Source: Pseudomaricurvus albidus
Lineage (GTDB): Bacteria > Pseudomonadota > Gammaproteobacteria > Pseudomonadales > Cellvibrionaceae
Assembly: GCF_018863235.1 (NCBI RefSeq)
Contig: NZ_JAHKRS010000014.1
Coordinates: 1 to 64,000, forward strand
DNA: 64,000 nt
Direction of reading: 5' to 3'
The first letter of the stretch is position 1. The number at the start of each line of letters is the position of its first letter. This document shows, piece after piece, positions 53,865 to 63,929 of this stretch. Made by a program: the position numbers and the translations under genes. Under the pieces are notes generated by a model that was not told the DNA's origin, searched no databases, and saw nothing but the letters and a program-made list of their open reading frames with translations.

Positions 53865-55166
53865 ATGAGTGATTTTGAAATCGGCGGTGTAACCCATCCG
53901 GGAAAATCTGCTGAAAATACTTCCTTTTTTTCGTCAAGTCAGAATGCCGGTTGGCTGGAAAGCTTATCCCGCAAGTTGGTGTTACAAACGTTTCAACAAC
54001 TCCAGAAAGGCTCTTTGACCCTTGTTGAAGGGGATTCTTCTTATCATTTTGGCGAAGCTCAGGACGCCACCTCGCTTCACGCCCATGTTCGGGTTCACAA
54101 TCCCAGTGTTTATCGAGAGTTGCTGTTTGGTGGTTCAATTGGCGCCGCAGAATCCTACATGATGGCCGAATGGACTACCCCCTGCCTCGTCAGTGTGGTC
54201 AGAGTGTTGTGTGCCAACATGGAGGTCCTCAATCAAATGGATGGCCGCTGGTCGTCTGTAAAGGGTCTGATGAATCGACTGATGCATAAATTGAATCGTA
54301 ACAGTCGCTCGGGTTCACGTAAGAATATTGCTGCCCATTACGATCTGGGGAATGAGTTTTTCAAGTTATTTCTCGATCCTTCGTTGATGTATTCATCCGC
54401 GATTTATCCTTCTGAGACCAGCACTCTGGAAGAGGCATCTCTATACAAACTGGATGCCGTCTGTTCCAAACTCGGCCTGACACAGGACGACCACCTGCTG
54501 GAAATCGGCACCGGTTGGGGCGGGTTGGCCATTCATGCTGCCAAGCATTACGGTTGTCGTGTGACCACCACAACCCTGTCAAAAGAGCAGTATCAACATG
54601 CGAAGCAGGCAGTTGCTGAGGCGGGTCTGGAAGATCGTATTACCTTGTTGCTCAAAGACTACCGCGACCTCACCGGTCAATACGACAAACTGGTTTCCAT
54701 TGAAATGATTGAAGCCGTAGGGCATGAATATTATCCCACCTATTTCTCAAAGTGCTCATCGTTGTTAAAAGACGATGGCTTGATGCTGATTCAGGCGATC
54801 ACCATCACGGATCAACGTTATGAGGCCGCCAAAAACTCCGTGGATTTTATTCAGAAGTATATTTTCCCCGGTGGCGGGCTGCCTTCCAATACGGTAATGG
54901 CTCAATGTATCGCCAATTGCACCAATATGACGTTGGTGGATCTGCACGATATTGGTCTGGACTACGCAAAAACCCTGGCAGATTGGCGGGAGCGCTTTCA
55001 CCAGCGTATTGAAACAGTCAGGCGACAGGGGTTTGACGATGTCTTTTGTCGTATGTGGGACTTTTACCTGGCTTACTGCGAAGGTGGTTTCAGAGAGCGT
55101 GTAATCAGTACTGTTCAAGCTGTTATGGCCAAACCCGATGCCCGTGACTTCGACCCTCGTTTCTAG
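53865..55166 (+). CDS. Cyclopropane-fatty-acid synthase-type SAM methyltransferase
   Basis: This 433-residue enzyme belongs to the Cfa family and methylates or cyclopropanates unsaturated acyl chains of phospholipids. The SAM-binding motif is LLEIGTGWGGLAIHAAKHYG near residue 210. Other family marks are NIAAHYDLGNEFFKLFLDP and QKYIFPGGGLPSN. Whether the product is a cyclopropane or a methylated unsaturated acid cannot be read directly. It starts two bases after DUF1365 and its last 29 bases overlap a longer reading of the next gene. Confidence 0.92.
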   Translation: MSDFEIGGVTHPGKSAENTSFFSSSQNAGWLESLSRKLVLQTFQQLQKGSLTLVEGDSSYHFGEAQDATSLHAHVRVHNPSVYRELLFGGSIGAAESYMMAEWTTPCLVSVVRVLCANMEVLNQMDGRWSSVKGLMNRLMHKLNRNSRSGSRKNIAAHYDLGNEFFKLFLDPSLMYSSAIYPSETSTLEEASLYKLDAVCSKLGLTQDDHLLEIGTGWGGLAIHAAKHYGCRVTTTTLSKEQYQHAKQAVAEAGLEDRITLLLKDYRDLTGQYDKLVSIEMIEAVGHEYYPTYFSKCSSLLKDDGLMLIQAITITDQRYEAAKNSVDFIQKYIFPGGGLPSNTVMAQCIANCTNMTLVDLHDIGLDYAKTLADWRERFHQRIETVRRQGFDDVFCRMWDFYLAYCEGGFRERVISTVQAVMAKPDARDFDPRF

Positions 55167-55170
55167 CCGG

Positions 55171-55704
55171 ATGTGGACCTCCGACCTGCAGAAAAAGCTC
55201 TTCAATGGCGTGCTTTTTCAGGCGGGTTGGTTTGCCGCTGTGTTAGGGGGAAATGCCTGGGCGGTATTTGCTCTCTTGCTGGTGTTGATTGTACACAGTC
55301 GCTGGTGGGTTGCTTCGCCGAAAGAATGGTGGCTGATCCTGGCTGTCAGTTTGCTGGGGATTGGTGTTGACGGTTTCTGGTTTGCCTCAGGTATCCTGGT
55401 TACCGACGGCCAATCTCTGACCGGTGCCCCCGGTATTTGGTATCTGCCGCCCTGGTTGGGTTGTATTTGGTTAATGTTTTCCATGACGCTCTGTCATGTG
55501 TTCGCCTGGCTTCATGGGCGCTATATTCTGGCGGCGGTTTTGGGGGGCGTGGCTGGGCCCATGTCTTACCTGGCCGGAGCAAAACTCAGCGGCCTGTCAT
55601 TGGGTTTGCCACTTTGGCAGTCATTCCTGACGATCGGGGTTGCCTGGGGATTGCTGATGCCTCTTTTCATAGGACTGGCGCAACGTGTTTATCCCAAACA
55701 GTAG
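55171..55704 (+). CDS. DUF2878 inner-membrane protein
   Basis: This protein of about 177 residues has five or six hydrophobic helices and fits DUF2878, including NGVLFQAGWFAAVLGG and GGVAGPMSYLAGAKLSGL. The ATG at 55171, four bases after the Cfa stop codon, is preferred to the in-frame ATG at 55138. Members are found only with Cfa-type operons, suggesting a membrane partner for lipid modification. Function is unknown. Confidence 0.83.
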   Translation: MWTSDLQKKLFNGVLFQAGWFAAVLGGNAWAVFALLLVLIVHSRWWVASPKEWWLILAVSLLGIGVDGFWFASGILVTDGQSLTGAPGIWYLPPWLGCIWLMFSMTLCHVFAWLHGRYILAAVLGGVAGPMSYLAGAKLSGLSLGLPLWQSFLTIGVAWGLLMPLFIGLAQRVYPKQ

Positions 55705-55711
55705 TTTCAGC

Positions 55712-56503
55712 ATGCGATTCTTCCGACGTCCATTGTGGCTTCTGCTGATCAGTTCTTTTCTGGGCTTGAGTGTGCCGGTGTTGTCTAAAGCCAACACTCT
55801 TGCAACCGAGGCTTCTCCAGCGATGGACGCTGAAATAATCGGCGAGGCATTTGATCGCAATACCGGTGAGTTGTTGTACCGGGAGTACTACACCTTAACG
55901 GCTGACAGTCTGCCCCTGAGGGTTGATTATCGGTTGCCCAACGGTGAAGCTATGGCAACGAAGTCACTGCAGTTCTCCAAGCGTGACAATCTCCAAAACC
56001 TTTCTCTGCCTGATGTGCGACATCACAATCTGCTCAATGGCCGCCTGATCGAGGTGGAGGCCAATAATCCTGACGCAAATCAAGACCGGGTGACGGTTCG
56101 CTACCGAGAAAACCTTAAAGATGACATCGAGTCCGCATCAATTCCTCGACAATCACAAGCCGTTGTGGATGCTGGCTTTGACGAATTTGTCCGTCTGCAC
56201 TGGGATCGATTGGTTGCCGGTGAACGTCTCGAGATGAATTTTCTGATGCCCTCGCGGCTGGATTTTGTGTCGTTACAACTTCGTCGTCGGGATATCCCCT
56301 CCGACAGTGGGGGCAATGGCAAACAAACCCTCTGGATTCAAGCCACTCCTGCCAATCGCCTGCTGAGGCTGTTTGTTGATCCTATTGATCTGTATTATCA
56401 CTGGGATTCCAGGCGCCTGATCCGATATTCTGGCATCAGTAATCTGTTGGATCCCGGCGGCTCTTCCATGACGGTGGATATTCGCTATCAATATCGTCAA
56501 TAA
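55712..56503 (+). CDS. Secreted conserved hypothetical protein of the Cfa operon
   Basis: This protein of about 263 residues has a signal peptide (RPLWLLLISSFLGLSVPVLS, cut near KANT). The mature part is beta-rich with GEAFDRNTGELLYREYYTL and FLMPSRLDFVSLQLRRRD. It matches no named domain that I can assign with confidence. Its start overlaps or adjoins the DUF2878 stop, so it completes the ECF-controlled operon. A periplasmic accessory role is inferred only from position. Confidence 0.7.
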   Translation: MRFFRRPLWLLLISSFLGLSVPVLSKANTLATEASPAMDAEIIGEAFDRNTGELLYREYYTLTADSLPLRVDYRLPNGEAMATKSLQFSKRDNLQNLSLPDVRHHNLLNGRLIEVEANNPDANQDRVTVRYRENLKDDIESASIPRQSQAVVDAGFDEFVRLHWDRLVAGERLEMNFLMPSRLDFVSLQLRRRDIPSDSGGNGKQTLWIQATPANRLLRLFVDPIDLYYHWDSRRLIRYSGISNLLDPGGSSMTVDIRYQYRQ

Positions 56504-56543
56504 TTGCTGAATACAACGATAATACAGCTTTAAGACTTCCCCT

Positions 56544-58181
56544 ATGAATACCGTACATAATACCTACGACTACATCGTGGTGGGTGCTGGTACTGCCGGC
56601 TGCGTCCTGGCCAACCGCCTCAGTGAAAATGGCAAATATCAGGTTTTGCTGCTGGAAGCCGGTGGCAAGGACAACTACTTCTGGATTGATATCCCTGTGG
56701 GCTATTTATTCACCATCAATAATCCCCGTACTGATTGGTGTTTTCAGACTGAGCCTGAGGCCGGATTGAATGGTCGCTCCATAGGCTATGCTCGCGGCAA
56801 GGTGCTGGGAGGTTGCTCCTCCATCAATGCGATGATCTATATGCGCGGCCAGCGCAGTGATTATGACCACTGGGCCTCGCTGGGAAATCGAGGCTGGGGT
56901 TGGGATGAGGTATTACCGGTATTTCGTAAATCCGAAAGCTACCAGCACGGGGCCAATGACTTTCACGGCGAAGATGGCGAATTACGTGTAGAAGAGCGTC
57001 GTGTTAACTGGGAAATTCTCGATGCCTGGCGTGAAGCGGCAGAAGAGTGTGGGATACCCAAGGTCGAGGAATTCAATCGTGGCGATAATTTTGGCAACGC
57101 CTATTTTCAGATGAACCAGCGTTCGGGCAAACGCTGGAGCGCGGCAAAAGCCTTCCTTGAGCCCGCCAAAGGCCGTTCCAATCTCACCATCAAAACCGAG
57201 GTCATGGTTCAGTCATTGGAATTTGATACGACTGATACCTGTTTAAGAGCTTCTGGTGTTCGTGTACGACTCAAAGGTGGTGAAGAAATTGTCTACAGTG
57301 CCCGTCGTGAAGTGGTGTTGTCAGCCGGTGCGGTTGCTTCACCTCAGATTTTGCAATTGTCCGGCGTGGGTAATGGCGATCATTTAGCCCAACATCAAAT
57401 ACCGGTAAAACACCATTTGCCCGGTGTGGGGGAAAACCTGCAGGATCACTTGCAAATCCGCAGTGTCTATAAAGTCTCTAACACCGTGACTCTGAATCAG
57501 AGAGTGAATTCTCTGGTGGGCAAGGCGATGATGGGTCTTGAATATCTGTTGTTCAAGAAGGGGCCCTTGACCATGCCTCCGTCGCAACTGGGGGCGTTTG
57601 CGAAAAGTGATCCCTCCCAGCCCAGTGCGAATATGGAATGGCATGTACAGCCGTTATCGCTGGATAAGTTTGGTGAACCTTTGCACAAGTTCAATGCCAT
57701 TACTCCGGCGGTGTGCAATCTGAGACCCACAAGCCGTGGGCATATCCGCCTTCGCGATGGCCAGGTGGGCACGCCGCCGGTTATTACGTTGAACTATTTG
57801 TCGACGGAAGAAGACCGCAAAGTTGCTGTGGCAGGCTTGAAGATGACTCGTCAGATTATGTCTTCAAAAGCCCTGCAAGCGTTTTCACCGGTGGAATGGT
57901 TGCCCGGTGATGATGCTCAGTCAGATGAAGCCTTACTGCAAAAAGCCGGTGATCTGGGCACCACCATCTTCCACCCTGTAGGCACCTGCAAAATGGGTAG
58001 CGATGACATGGCGGTGGTGGATGACCGGCTCAAGGTCCATGGCATCGATGGGTTGCGGGTTATTGATGCCTCAATCATGCCGACCATCACTTCCGGCAAT
58101 ACCAATGCGCCAACCGTAATGATTGCCGAGAAGGGGGCCGGGTTTATCCTGGCTGATGCCCGAATATCTGCTCGAGACTGA
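56544..58181 (+). CDS. GMC-family oxidoreductase (choline/alcohol dehydrogenase-like)
   Basis: This 545-residue flavoprotein belongs to the GMC family, which oxidises alcohols with FAD. The N-terminal [17 protein letters not shown] and LLLEAGG motifs, GARGKVLGG-type [19 protein letters not shown] and the C-terminal catalytic [14 protein letters not shown] are all present. It lies 40 bases after the lipid operon on the same strand but with a weak ribosome site, so it may be a separate transcript. The substrate could be a choline-type or aliphatic alcohol. Confidence 0.9.
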   Translation: MNTVHNTYDYIVVGAGTAGCVLANRLSENGKYQVLLLEAGGKDNYFWIDIPVGYLFTINNPRTDWCFQTEPEAGLNGRSIGYARGKVLGGCSSINAMIYMRGQRSDYDHWASLGNRGWGWDEVLPVFRKSESYQHGANDFHGEDGELRVEERRVNWEILDAWREAAEECGIPKVEEFNRGDNFGNAYFQMNQRSGKRWSAAKAFLEPAKGRSNLTIKTEVMVQSLEFDTTDTCLRASGVRVRLKGGEEIVYSARREVVLSAGAVASPQILQLSGVGNGDHLAQHQIPVKHHLPGVGENLQDHLQIRSVYKVSNTVTLNQRVNSLVGKAMMGLEYLLFKKGPLTMPPSQLGAFAKSDPSQPSANMEWHVQPLSLDKFGEPLHKFNAITPAVCNLRPTSRGHIRLRDGQVGTPPVITLNYLSTEEDRKVAVAGLKMTRQIMSSKALQAFSPVEWLPGDDAQSDEALLQKAGDLGTTIFHPVGTCKMGSDDMAVVDDRLKVHGIDGLRVIDASIMPTITSGNTNAPTVMIAEKGAGFILADARISARD

Positions 58182-58821
58182 TGGTGTGAACACCCGGTTG
58201 CGACCAGTGTTCGGCACAGTGGCCAATGGCTTTGCCAAGCTGCTCGCCGCTGATGGGCTGGTAGCGGGAAAAGATTTTCAGTTTTGTGGTCAGTGGAACC
58301 AGCAGGGAATGGGCCAGCTTTTCACCCAGTCGATTATCAGGTCGCTTGCCCACAATCAGTGAGGGTTTAAATATTACGACACTGTCAAAGCCCTGTTGCT
58401 CTGCAAAGGCGTCTACCTCGCCTTTGATTCTTGCGTAAAAGAACGGGGAGTTGGCATTGGCACCGGGAGAAGACACCAAAAAGAGTCGCCTTACTCCCTG
58501 TTGTGCTGCGACTCGGATGACATTTTGCTGGAAGGTAACATCCACCTGGTACTGAGCCTCCCGGCTGCCAGCCTGTTTGCGAGTGGTACCCAGACAGGAG
58601 AACAGGTCACAGGTGTCTGGTTTGCTCTGTACAAACAGCGTGTCTTGCCACAGCTCCGGTTGTCCAAAATCCACAATGTGATTGGTGAGTCTGGGATGTT
58701 CAAATCCGATGGGTCGTCGACTCAATACGATGACCTCGCGGTAATGATCCGAGTTCAGCAGATATTGGGTCAGCGGACGGCCTGTGACGCCTGTTGCGCC
58801 AATGACAAGAGCACTTCTCAT
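58144..58821 (-). CDS. NAD(P)-binding Rossmann protein (HTATIP2/YbjT-like)
   Basis: This protein of about 225 residues begins [20 protein letters not shown] with the GATGxTG nucleotide motif and continues with [20 protein letters not shown], typical of the HTATIP2-like atypical SDR family. It lacks a clear Tyr-x3-Lys. The ATG at 58821 with AGGAA upstream is preferred to the longer frame. It converges with the GMC gene and overlaps its last 38 bases. Function is probably NAD(P)H-dependent reduction or sensing. Confidence 0.85.
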   Translation of the reverse strand: MRSALVIGATGVTGRPLTQYLLNSDHYREVIVLSRRPIGFEHPRLTNHIVDFGQPELWQDTLFVQSKPDTCDLFSCLGTTRKQAGSREAQYQVDVTFQQNVIRVAAQQGVRRLFLVSSPGANANSPFFYARIKGEVDAFAEQQGFDSVVIFKPSLIVGKRPDNRLGEKLAHSLLVPLTTKLKIFSRYQPISGEQLGKAIGHCAEHWSQPGVHTISLEQIFGHQPG

Positions 58822-58945
58822 GGGGGTTCCTGATATTCTGTCCATCTTTCTGTCGATGACCTGAGTTTTGTTGTCACAGATGCTACCATAGCCGACCCGG
58901 TGTGCCGGGTATATTCCTGTTTTACTGCTTACAGTTGTCCTTGTT

Positions 58946-59809
58946 GTGAAGATTATCCTCAGTCGCAAAGGGTTCGATTCGTCCTCAGGCGGATGCCCCA
59001 ATCCTGTTTTTCCTGACGGTTCCCTGCTGGCGTTGCCCATTCCGGATCAACGCTCGGTGGTTCGTTATGATCAGCTAAATCATCAGGGCATGATTCTGGG
59101 TGAGCTGGTGGAAGATCTCACAGGAGGACGTGTGCCGGCGAGTAGCGGTGCTCACCTGGATCCGGATTTGTGCGCTGGGCATCTCGAGCGTGAGCCGGGT
59201 TGGCGGCCGGTGTTGGGACAGAGTGGTTCTGCTCAGGGACATCTGCGTAAACAGGCCGTTGACGCAGGAGACCTGTTTTTGTTTTTCGGTTTGTTTCGAC
59301 CCGTTGAACGTCATTTGGGCCGTTGGCGCTTTGTTCCGAAAACCCCTTCACGGCACGTTGTCTGGGGATGGCTGCAAGTAGAGCAGGTGATTGGAGTCGA
59401 TGAGTTGCCACAGGATGAGCGCGCCTGGCTTGCTTACCACCCTCATTGTCAGCGCGATATTGATTGCAACAATATGTTGTATCTGGGGCATAAACAATTG
59501 TCTCTGGCAAATCATCTGGCCGGAGCGGGATTTGGCCTGCGGTTACATGAAGCGTGTGTATTGACCGATCCGGCAGCGTCTCGTCCCAGTGCCTGGCGCT
59601 TGCCGCGCTGGTTCTATCCGGGCCATCAGCGTGAGCCTCTGAGCTTTCACCACAAGCCTGAGCGATGGAGCCGCAACAGCCGTTATTGCTTTTTACAGAG
59701 CGTGGCCCGAGGACAGGAATTCGTTCTGGACAGTCGCGCGTACCCCGCAGCCAAAAAATGGGCTGCCGATATTATTAATACCTTATCTGAGACGTCTCAT
59801 GCGAGTTGA
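58946..59809 (+). CDS. Nmad3-like protein (nucleotide modification associated domain 3)
   Basis: This 287-residue protein begins MKIILSRKGFDSSSGGCPNP followed by VFPDGSLLALPIPD, the opening that I recognise from the Nmad3 family predicted to take part in DNA base modification or removal. It continues with a conserved C-terminal part rich in Trp and His (WRLPRWFYPGHQREPLSFHH). GTG is the start codon. The GNAT gene downstream overlaps its end by eleven bases. The family is defined by computation, and its reaction has not been shown. No other base-modification gene is near. Confidence 0.7.
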   Translation: MKIILSRKGFDSSSGGCPNPVFPDGSLLALPIPDQRSVVRYDQLNHQGMILGELVEDLTGGRVPASSGAHLDPDLCAGHLEREPGWRPVLGQSGSAQGHLRKQAVDAGDLFLFFGLFRPVERHLGRWRFVPKTPSRHVVWGWLQVEQVIGVDELPQDERAWLAYHPHCQRDIDCNNMLYLGHKQLSLANHLAGAGFGLRLHEACVLTDPAASRPSAWRLPRWFYPGHQREPLSFHHKPERWSRNSRYCFLQSVARGQEFVLDSRAYPAAKKWAADIINTLSETSHAS

Positions 59810-60263
59810 AAACATTTCAAAACACCCCGACACGATTCCGACACTTGCCCGTTGGCACTTTGATCAGTGGTCGGATTTATATCCCAATGACACACTTGAA
59901 AGCTTTACCAGCGATTTGCGGGAATCATTGACGGAAGCCCTGGTTCCCTCGACCTGGGTGTTACTGGATGACGATAACGTGTGCTGGGGATCCGCATCGA
60001 TTATCGAACAGGATATGACCACCAATCTGGAATTGGGCCCCTGGCTGGCCAGCGTTTACATTCACTCTGATCTCAGAGGACAACGGTTGGGACAACGGGT
60101 TGTTAAAACCGTCATGGAAGAGGCCGCAAAAGCAGGCCTGAAAGAATTGTATTTATTCACACCGGGGCAGGAATACTTCTATCAAACCTTGGGCTGGCAG
60201 ACGCTGAAACATGAGCGTTATCAGGGGCAGGATGTGGCGATAATGAAGGCAGAACTGACCTGA
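59799..60263 (+). CDS. GNAT-family acetyltransferase
   Basis: This 154-residue protein has the GNAT fold with WLASVYIHSDLRGQRLGQRV, the acetyl-CoA pyrophosphate loop (RGQRLG). FTPGQEYFYQTLGWQTL follows. The start overlaps the Nmad3-like gene by eleven bases, so translation is coupled. The acceptor is unknown; it may be a small metabolite, antibiotic or base-derived amine. Confidence 0.88.
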   Translation: MRVENISKHPDTIPTLARWHFDQWSDLYPNDTLESFTSDLRESLTEALVPSTWVLLDDDNVCWGSASIIEQDMTTNLELGPWLASVYIHSDLRGQRLGQRVVKTVMEEAAKAGLKELYLFTPGQEYFYQTLGWQTLKHERYQGQDVAIMKAELT

Positions 60264-60299
60264 GTCAGTTCTGCAGCGAACGTATTGGCGCGCGCTATT

Positions 60300-61058
60300 T
60301 TATTGCGCCTGGTGTTCAAACTGCTGCCCACTCACTCCCACACTGTCATCGCCCATCAAATACAGGTACAGCGGCATCAGATCTTCTGTGGGTTTTACCT
60401 TCATGGGATCTTCAGCCGGGTAGGCGGTGGCCCGCATCTTGGTGCGTGTAGCGCCCGGGTTGATGCTGTTGCAGCGGATCTGTGTGGTTTGGTCCAGTTC
60501 CTGGGCGAGGGTTTGCATCATGTTTTCATTGGCGGCCTTTGACGCGGCGTAAGCGCCCCAGAAAGCGCGTCCTTCATAACCGACACCGGACCCCGTAAAC
60601 AGGATGGAACCAGCGGAAGAGTGATTCATTACCGGCAGCAGAGCTCTGGTCAGCATAAAGGGCGCATTGACGTTAACTTGCATCACCCGGATCCAGACAT
60701 CGGGCGAGTAGTTGTTTATCGGTGTGCGTTCACCCAGTTCTGCGGCGTTGTGCAGCAAGCCGTCGACCTTGCCAAACTCATCGAACAGGGTCTGGGCCAT
60801 ATCGTCGTAATCCTTGGCAACGGCGCCCTCAAAATTAATCGGGTAGATCGCAGGCTGTGGGCCTCCGGCAGCTTCGATTTCGTCGTAGACCATCTCCAGC
60901 TTGGGAATGGTGCGACCCAGTAACACCACCGTTGCACCATGAGCGGCGAAGCTCAATGCGGCAGACCGGCCAATCCCGGCTCCGGCCCCGGTGACAACTA
61001 TCACTTTTCCTTTAAGGAGGTCCTGGCGAGGAGTGTAGCCGTCAGGCAATGTATTCAT
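60300..61058 (-). CDS. yciK: YciK-type short-chain dehydrogenase/reductase
   Basis: This 252-residue SDR has TGAGAGIGRSAALSF, the NAAELG segment and a catalytic YAASKAAN. It matches YciK and its pseudomonad orthologue next to mupP. The natural substrate is unknown. It is the last of the leftward group mtaD-ubiG-mupP-yciK, 55 bases after mupP. Confidence 0.9.
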   Translation of the reverse strand: MNTLPDGYTPRQDLLKGKVIVVTGAGAGIGRSAALSFAAHGATVVLLGRTIPKLEMVYDEIEAAGGPQPAIYPINFEGAVAKDYDDMAQTLFDEFGKVDGLLHNAAELGERTPINNYSPDVWIRVMQVNVNAPFMLTRALLPVMNHSSAGSILFTGSGVGYEGRAFWGAYAASKAANENMMQTLAQELDQTTQIRCNSINPGATRTKMRATAYPAEDPMKVKPTEDLMPLYLYLMGDDSVGVSGQQFEHQAQ

Positions 61059-61113
61059 AGGTTTGTACCTTGTCTTGATTTGTGTGTTGCGAGTTGTCCG
61101 GCTGTTGATTGAA

Positions 61114-61827
61114 TCAGCCTTTGGTCATTGGCAGATAGCTTTGGACGATGGCGATCATCTCTTGAGCATGATCCACGCGGTGGGTGGCTTGCCAGTTATC
61201 GATGTCGTCGCGCTTGTTGATATAACCGTAGGCCGCGGCAATGGTGGGGCAGCCAGCCTGTCGGCCACACTCAATGTCTCTGGCGTGGTCTCCGACGTAA
61301 ATAATTTCTTCAGGATGACAGTTCAGCAGTTTTGCAGCCAGATGCATGGATTCCGGATGGGGCTTGCGGTTTTCCACGTGGTCCGGGCAAATGACACAGC
61401 CGGGTTTTAACCCCAGAGCGGCTAGCAGTGGGGTGGCATAAACCTCTGGTTTATTGGTGGCAATGCCCCAGCTCAACTGGGCTTGCTCAATAAATTCGAG
61501 CAATTCGCTGATGCCGGCAAAGGGGGCGCTTTTGACCGCGAGATGTTGTTTATAAAGCTCCAGCAGGCGCAAGCGCAGGGGTTCAAAACCCTCATCGCCT
61601 TCCTGCAAGCCAAAGCCCAAAGTGACCAGTGCCCGGGCACCGTCTGAGACTGTGTTGCGAATGGTGGTGTCATCGAGAGCGGGAAGTCCTTCTTCCTCGC
61701 GCAATTTGTTGAGCACATAAACGAAGTCCGGCGCTGTATCCAGCAGGGTGCCATCGAGATCAAACACCACCGCTTTGATGCTGCGCGATTCCACTTCGTG
61801 GGTATTAAGCATGTCGGATTCAGGCAT
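61114..61827 (-). CDS. mupP: HAD phosphatase MupP (N-acetylmuramic acid 6-phosphate phosphatase)
   Basis: This protein of about 237 residues is a HAD phosphatase with [21 protein letters not shown] and [12 protein letters not shown] plus [14 protein letters not shown], the four HAD motifs. Its place between ubiG and yciK matches MupP of Pseudomonas, which dephosphorylates MurNAc-6-phosphate in peptidoglycan recycling. Phosphoglycolate phosphatase (Gph) is the alternative. The ATG at 61827 overlaps the ubiG stop by eight bases; 61812 is another possible start. Confidence 0.86.
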   Translation of the reverse strand: MPESDMLNTHEVESRSIKAVVFDLDGTLLDTAPDFVYVLNKLREEEGLPALDDTTIRNTVSDGARALVTLGFGLQEGDEGFEPLRLRLLELYKQHLAVKSAPFAGISELLEFIEQAQLSWGIATNKPEVYATPLLAALGLKPGCVICPDHVENRKPHPESMHLAAKLLNCHPEEIIYVGDHARDIECGRQAGCPTIAAAYGYINKRDDIDNWQATHRVDHAQEMIAIVQSYLPMTKG

Positions 61828-62521
61828 CTTTGGTTGTGTGCACCATGTAATTGACGTCGACATCGCTGGGCTTCAACTTATAGGTCTTGGTCAGCGGGTT
61901 GTAGGTGAGGCCGGTCATGTCCTGTAGTTGTAAATCGGCCTGGCGAATCCAGCTTCCCAGTTCGGAAGGGCGAATAAACTTGCTGTATTCATGAGTGCCC
62001 TTGGGCAGCATTTTCAAAACATATTCAGCGCCCACAACGGCCATGGCGTAGGCCTTGGGGTTGCGGTTAATGGTTGAAAAGTAAACATGGCCGCCGGGCT
62101 TGCAGAGGGTGGCACAGGCGCGGATTACGGATGCGGGATCGGGAACGTGTTCCAGCATTTCCAGACAGGTGACGATGTCGTACTGACCGGCTTCCTGTTC
62201 TGCCAGTTCCTCGGCAGTAATCTGGCGGTAATTGACGGTGACTCCGCTTTCCAAACTGTGCAGTTTGGCCACTTGCAGTGGCGCCGCACCCATGTCGATT
62301 CCACTGACGTCGGCGCCGCGTTGAGCCAGCGCCTCACTGAGGATGCCGCCGCCACAACCCACATCCAGCACTTTCTTGCCGGCAACCGGAGAGCGCTCGT
62401 CAATATAATTGCAACGCAGCGGGTTGATATCGTGGAGCGGTTTGAATTCGCTGCTTTTATCCCACCAGCGACTGGCCAGGGCTTCAAATTTGGCAATTTC
62501 TGCCTGATCGACATTGCTCAT
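61820..62521 (-). CDS. ubiG: Ubiquinone biosynthesis O-methyltransferase UbiG
   Basis: UbiG performs both O-methylations in ubiquinone synthesis using SAM. The 233-residue protein has [20 protein letters not shown] as the SAM site, [15 protein letters not shown] and the family ending [13 protein letters not shown]. It is followed directly by mupP with overlapping codons. The order ubiG-mupP-yciK is typical of pseudomonads. Confidence 0.96.
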   Translation of the reverse strand: MSNVDQAEIAKFEALASRWWDKSSEFKPLHDINPLRCNYIDERSPVAGKKVLDVGCGGGILSEALAQRGADVSGIDMGAAPLQVAKLHSLESGVTVNYRQITAEELAEQEAGQYDIVTCLEMLEHVPDPASVIRACATLCKPGGHVYFSTINRNPKAYAMAVVGAEYVLKMLPKGTHEYSKFIRPSELGSWIRQADLQLQDMTGLTYNPLTKTYKLKPSDVDVNYMVHTTKDA

Positions 62522-62597
62522 AGTGTATTACTCAAAAACGGTGTTCATTCAGTAAATAGCTTACAGGGTGTCAGTGACAAGCTTAAGGGGCCCCGCA

Positions 62598-63929
62598 TCA
62601 GGATTCGATGCGGTTTTGCCAGTATTTGGCTTTTTCACGGACTCGGTGTTCATCCAGCGTGGTCAGGCGTCGATCTTCCATCAGCGGGTTACCGTTGACC
62701 CAGACGTGGCTGACCTGATGGGAAATATTGTTATAACTCAAGGCGGATACAGGATTATAGAGCGGTAACTGCTCCAGCTGATTCACGGCGATGGCGGTTA
62801 TATCTGCCTGCTTGCCCACTTCCAGGCTGCCAATTTCGGCATCCATTCCCAACGCCTTGGCGCCGTTCAGCGTCGCCATCCTCAGGGCAGTATGGGCATC
62901 CACGGCACTGGCATCGCCGCTGACACCTTTTGCCAACAGGGCCGCAGTGCGCATTTCTCCGAACAGGTCCTGATCGTTATTGCTGGCGGCGCCATCAGTA
63001 CCAAGAGCCACATTGATGCCGTTGTCGAGCAGGGCTTTCACCGGGCAGAAACCGCTGGCGAGCTTCAGGTTGGACTCGGGGCAGTGAATGATATTTGCGC
63101 CAGTTTGCTTCAGCACCTCTATATCTTCAGCAGTAACCTGTGTCATGTGGACACACTGGGTCAGTGGGGATAGCAGGCCAAGGCGGTTGAGTCGCTCAAT
63201 GGGGCGCTCGCCGGTATTGGCTACGGCGTCTGAAACTTCTGCTGCGGTTTCGTGCAGGTGAATCTGAATGGGTGCCTGCATTTCTTCGGCCAGGGTGGCG
63301 ATTCTTTGTAGCGGCTCATCCGAAACGGTGTAAGGCGCGTGAGGCCCAAAGGCAACATTGATCGTAGGGTGCGAGCGGTAAGCATCAGACAGAGCCAGTC
63401 CCTTCTGGATGTAATCGTCAGGACCCTGACCCCAGGCGGTAGGGAAATCCAGAACGGGAAAGTGCAGCTGACAGCGCATGCCGCTGTTCAGAGCAGCTTT
63501 GGCAGTCTCTTCCGGGAAGAAATACATGTCCGCAAAGGTGGTCGTGCCACTGCGGATCATTTCCGCCGCACTGAGTTCGGTGCCGTCGCGGACAAATTCG
63601 GGCGTTACCCATTGGGCTTCCGTGGGCCAGATATGTTCTTCCAGCCAGGTTTGCAGTGGGTGATCATCTGCAAAGCCCCTCAGCAGAGACATGGCGGCGT
63701 GATTGTGGGTATTCACAAGACCCGGGGTGACAATATGCTCATCCAGATGATGTTCATGGTCAGCAGAATACAGGCGTTTGGCTTCAGTTGTGGGGTGAAT
63801 GGCCAGAATCTGGCCGTTATCAATGACCAGAGAGCAGTCACTGAGAACCGTGTTCTCGGGCACCACAGGGATGATCCAGCGGGCGTGAATCATCAAATCG
63901 ACTGAGGTAGTGGATGTACCTTGGCTCAT
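62598..63929 (-). CDS. mtaD: TRZ/ATZ-family amidohydrolase (5'-methylthioadenosine/S-adenosylhomocysteine deaminase-like)
   Basis: This 443-residue metal-dependent deaminase has VNTHNHAAMSLLRGF with the HxH metal ligands, IHLHETAAE, HCPESNLKLASG and GTDGAASNNDQDLFGE. These are the marks of MTA/SAH deaminases and guanine deaminase relatives. The Pseudomonas orthologue in the same place, next to ubiG, deaminates 5'-methylthioadenosine. Activity on MTA is therefore inferred from position and similarity. The gene lies 76 bases upstream of ubiG. Confidence 0.86.
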   Translation of the reverse strand: MSQGTSTTSVDLMIHARWIIPVVPENTVLSDCSLVIDNGQILAIHPTTEAKRLYSADHEHHLDEHIVTPGLVNTHNHAAMSLLRGFADDHPLQTWLEEHIWPTEAQWVTPEFVRDGTELSAAEMIRSGTTTFADMYFFPEETAKAALNSGMRCQLHFPVLDFPTAWGQGPDDYIQKGLALSDAYRSHPTINVAFGPHAPYTVSDEPLQRIATLAEEMQAPIQIHLHETAAEVSDAVANTGERPIERLNRLGLLSPLTQCVHMTQVTAEDIEVLKQTGANIIHCPESNLKLASGFCPVKALLDNGINVALGTDGAASNNDQDLFGEMRTAALLAKGVSGDASAVDAHTALRMATLNGAKALGMDAEIGSLEVGKQADITAIAVNQLEQLPLYNPVSALSYNNISHQVSHVWVNGNPLMEDRRLTTLDEHRVREKAKYWQNRIES

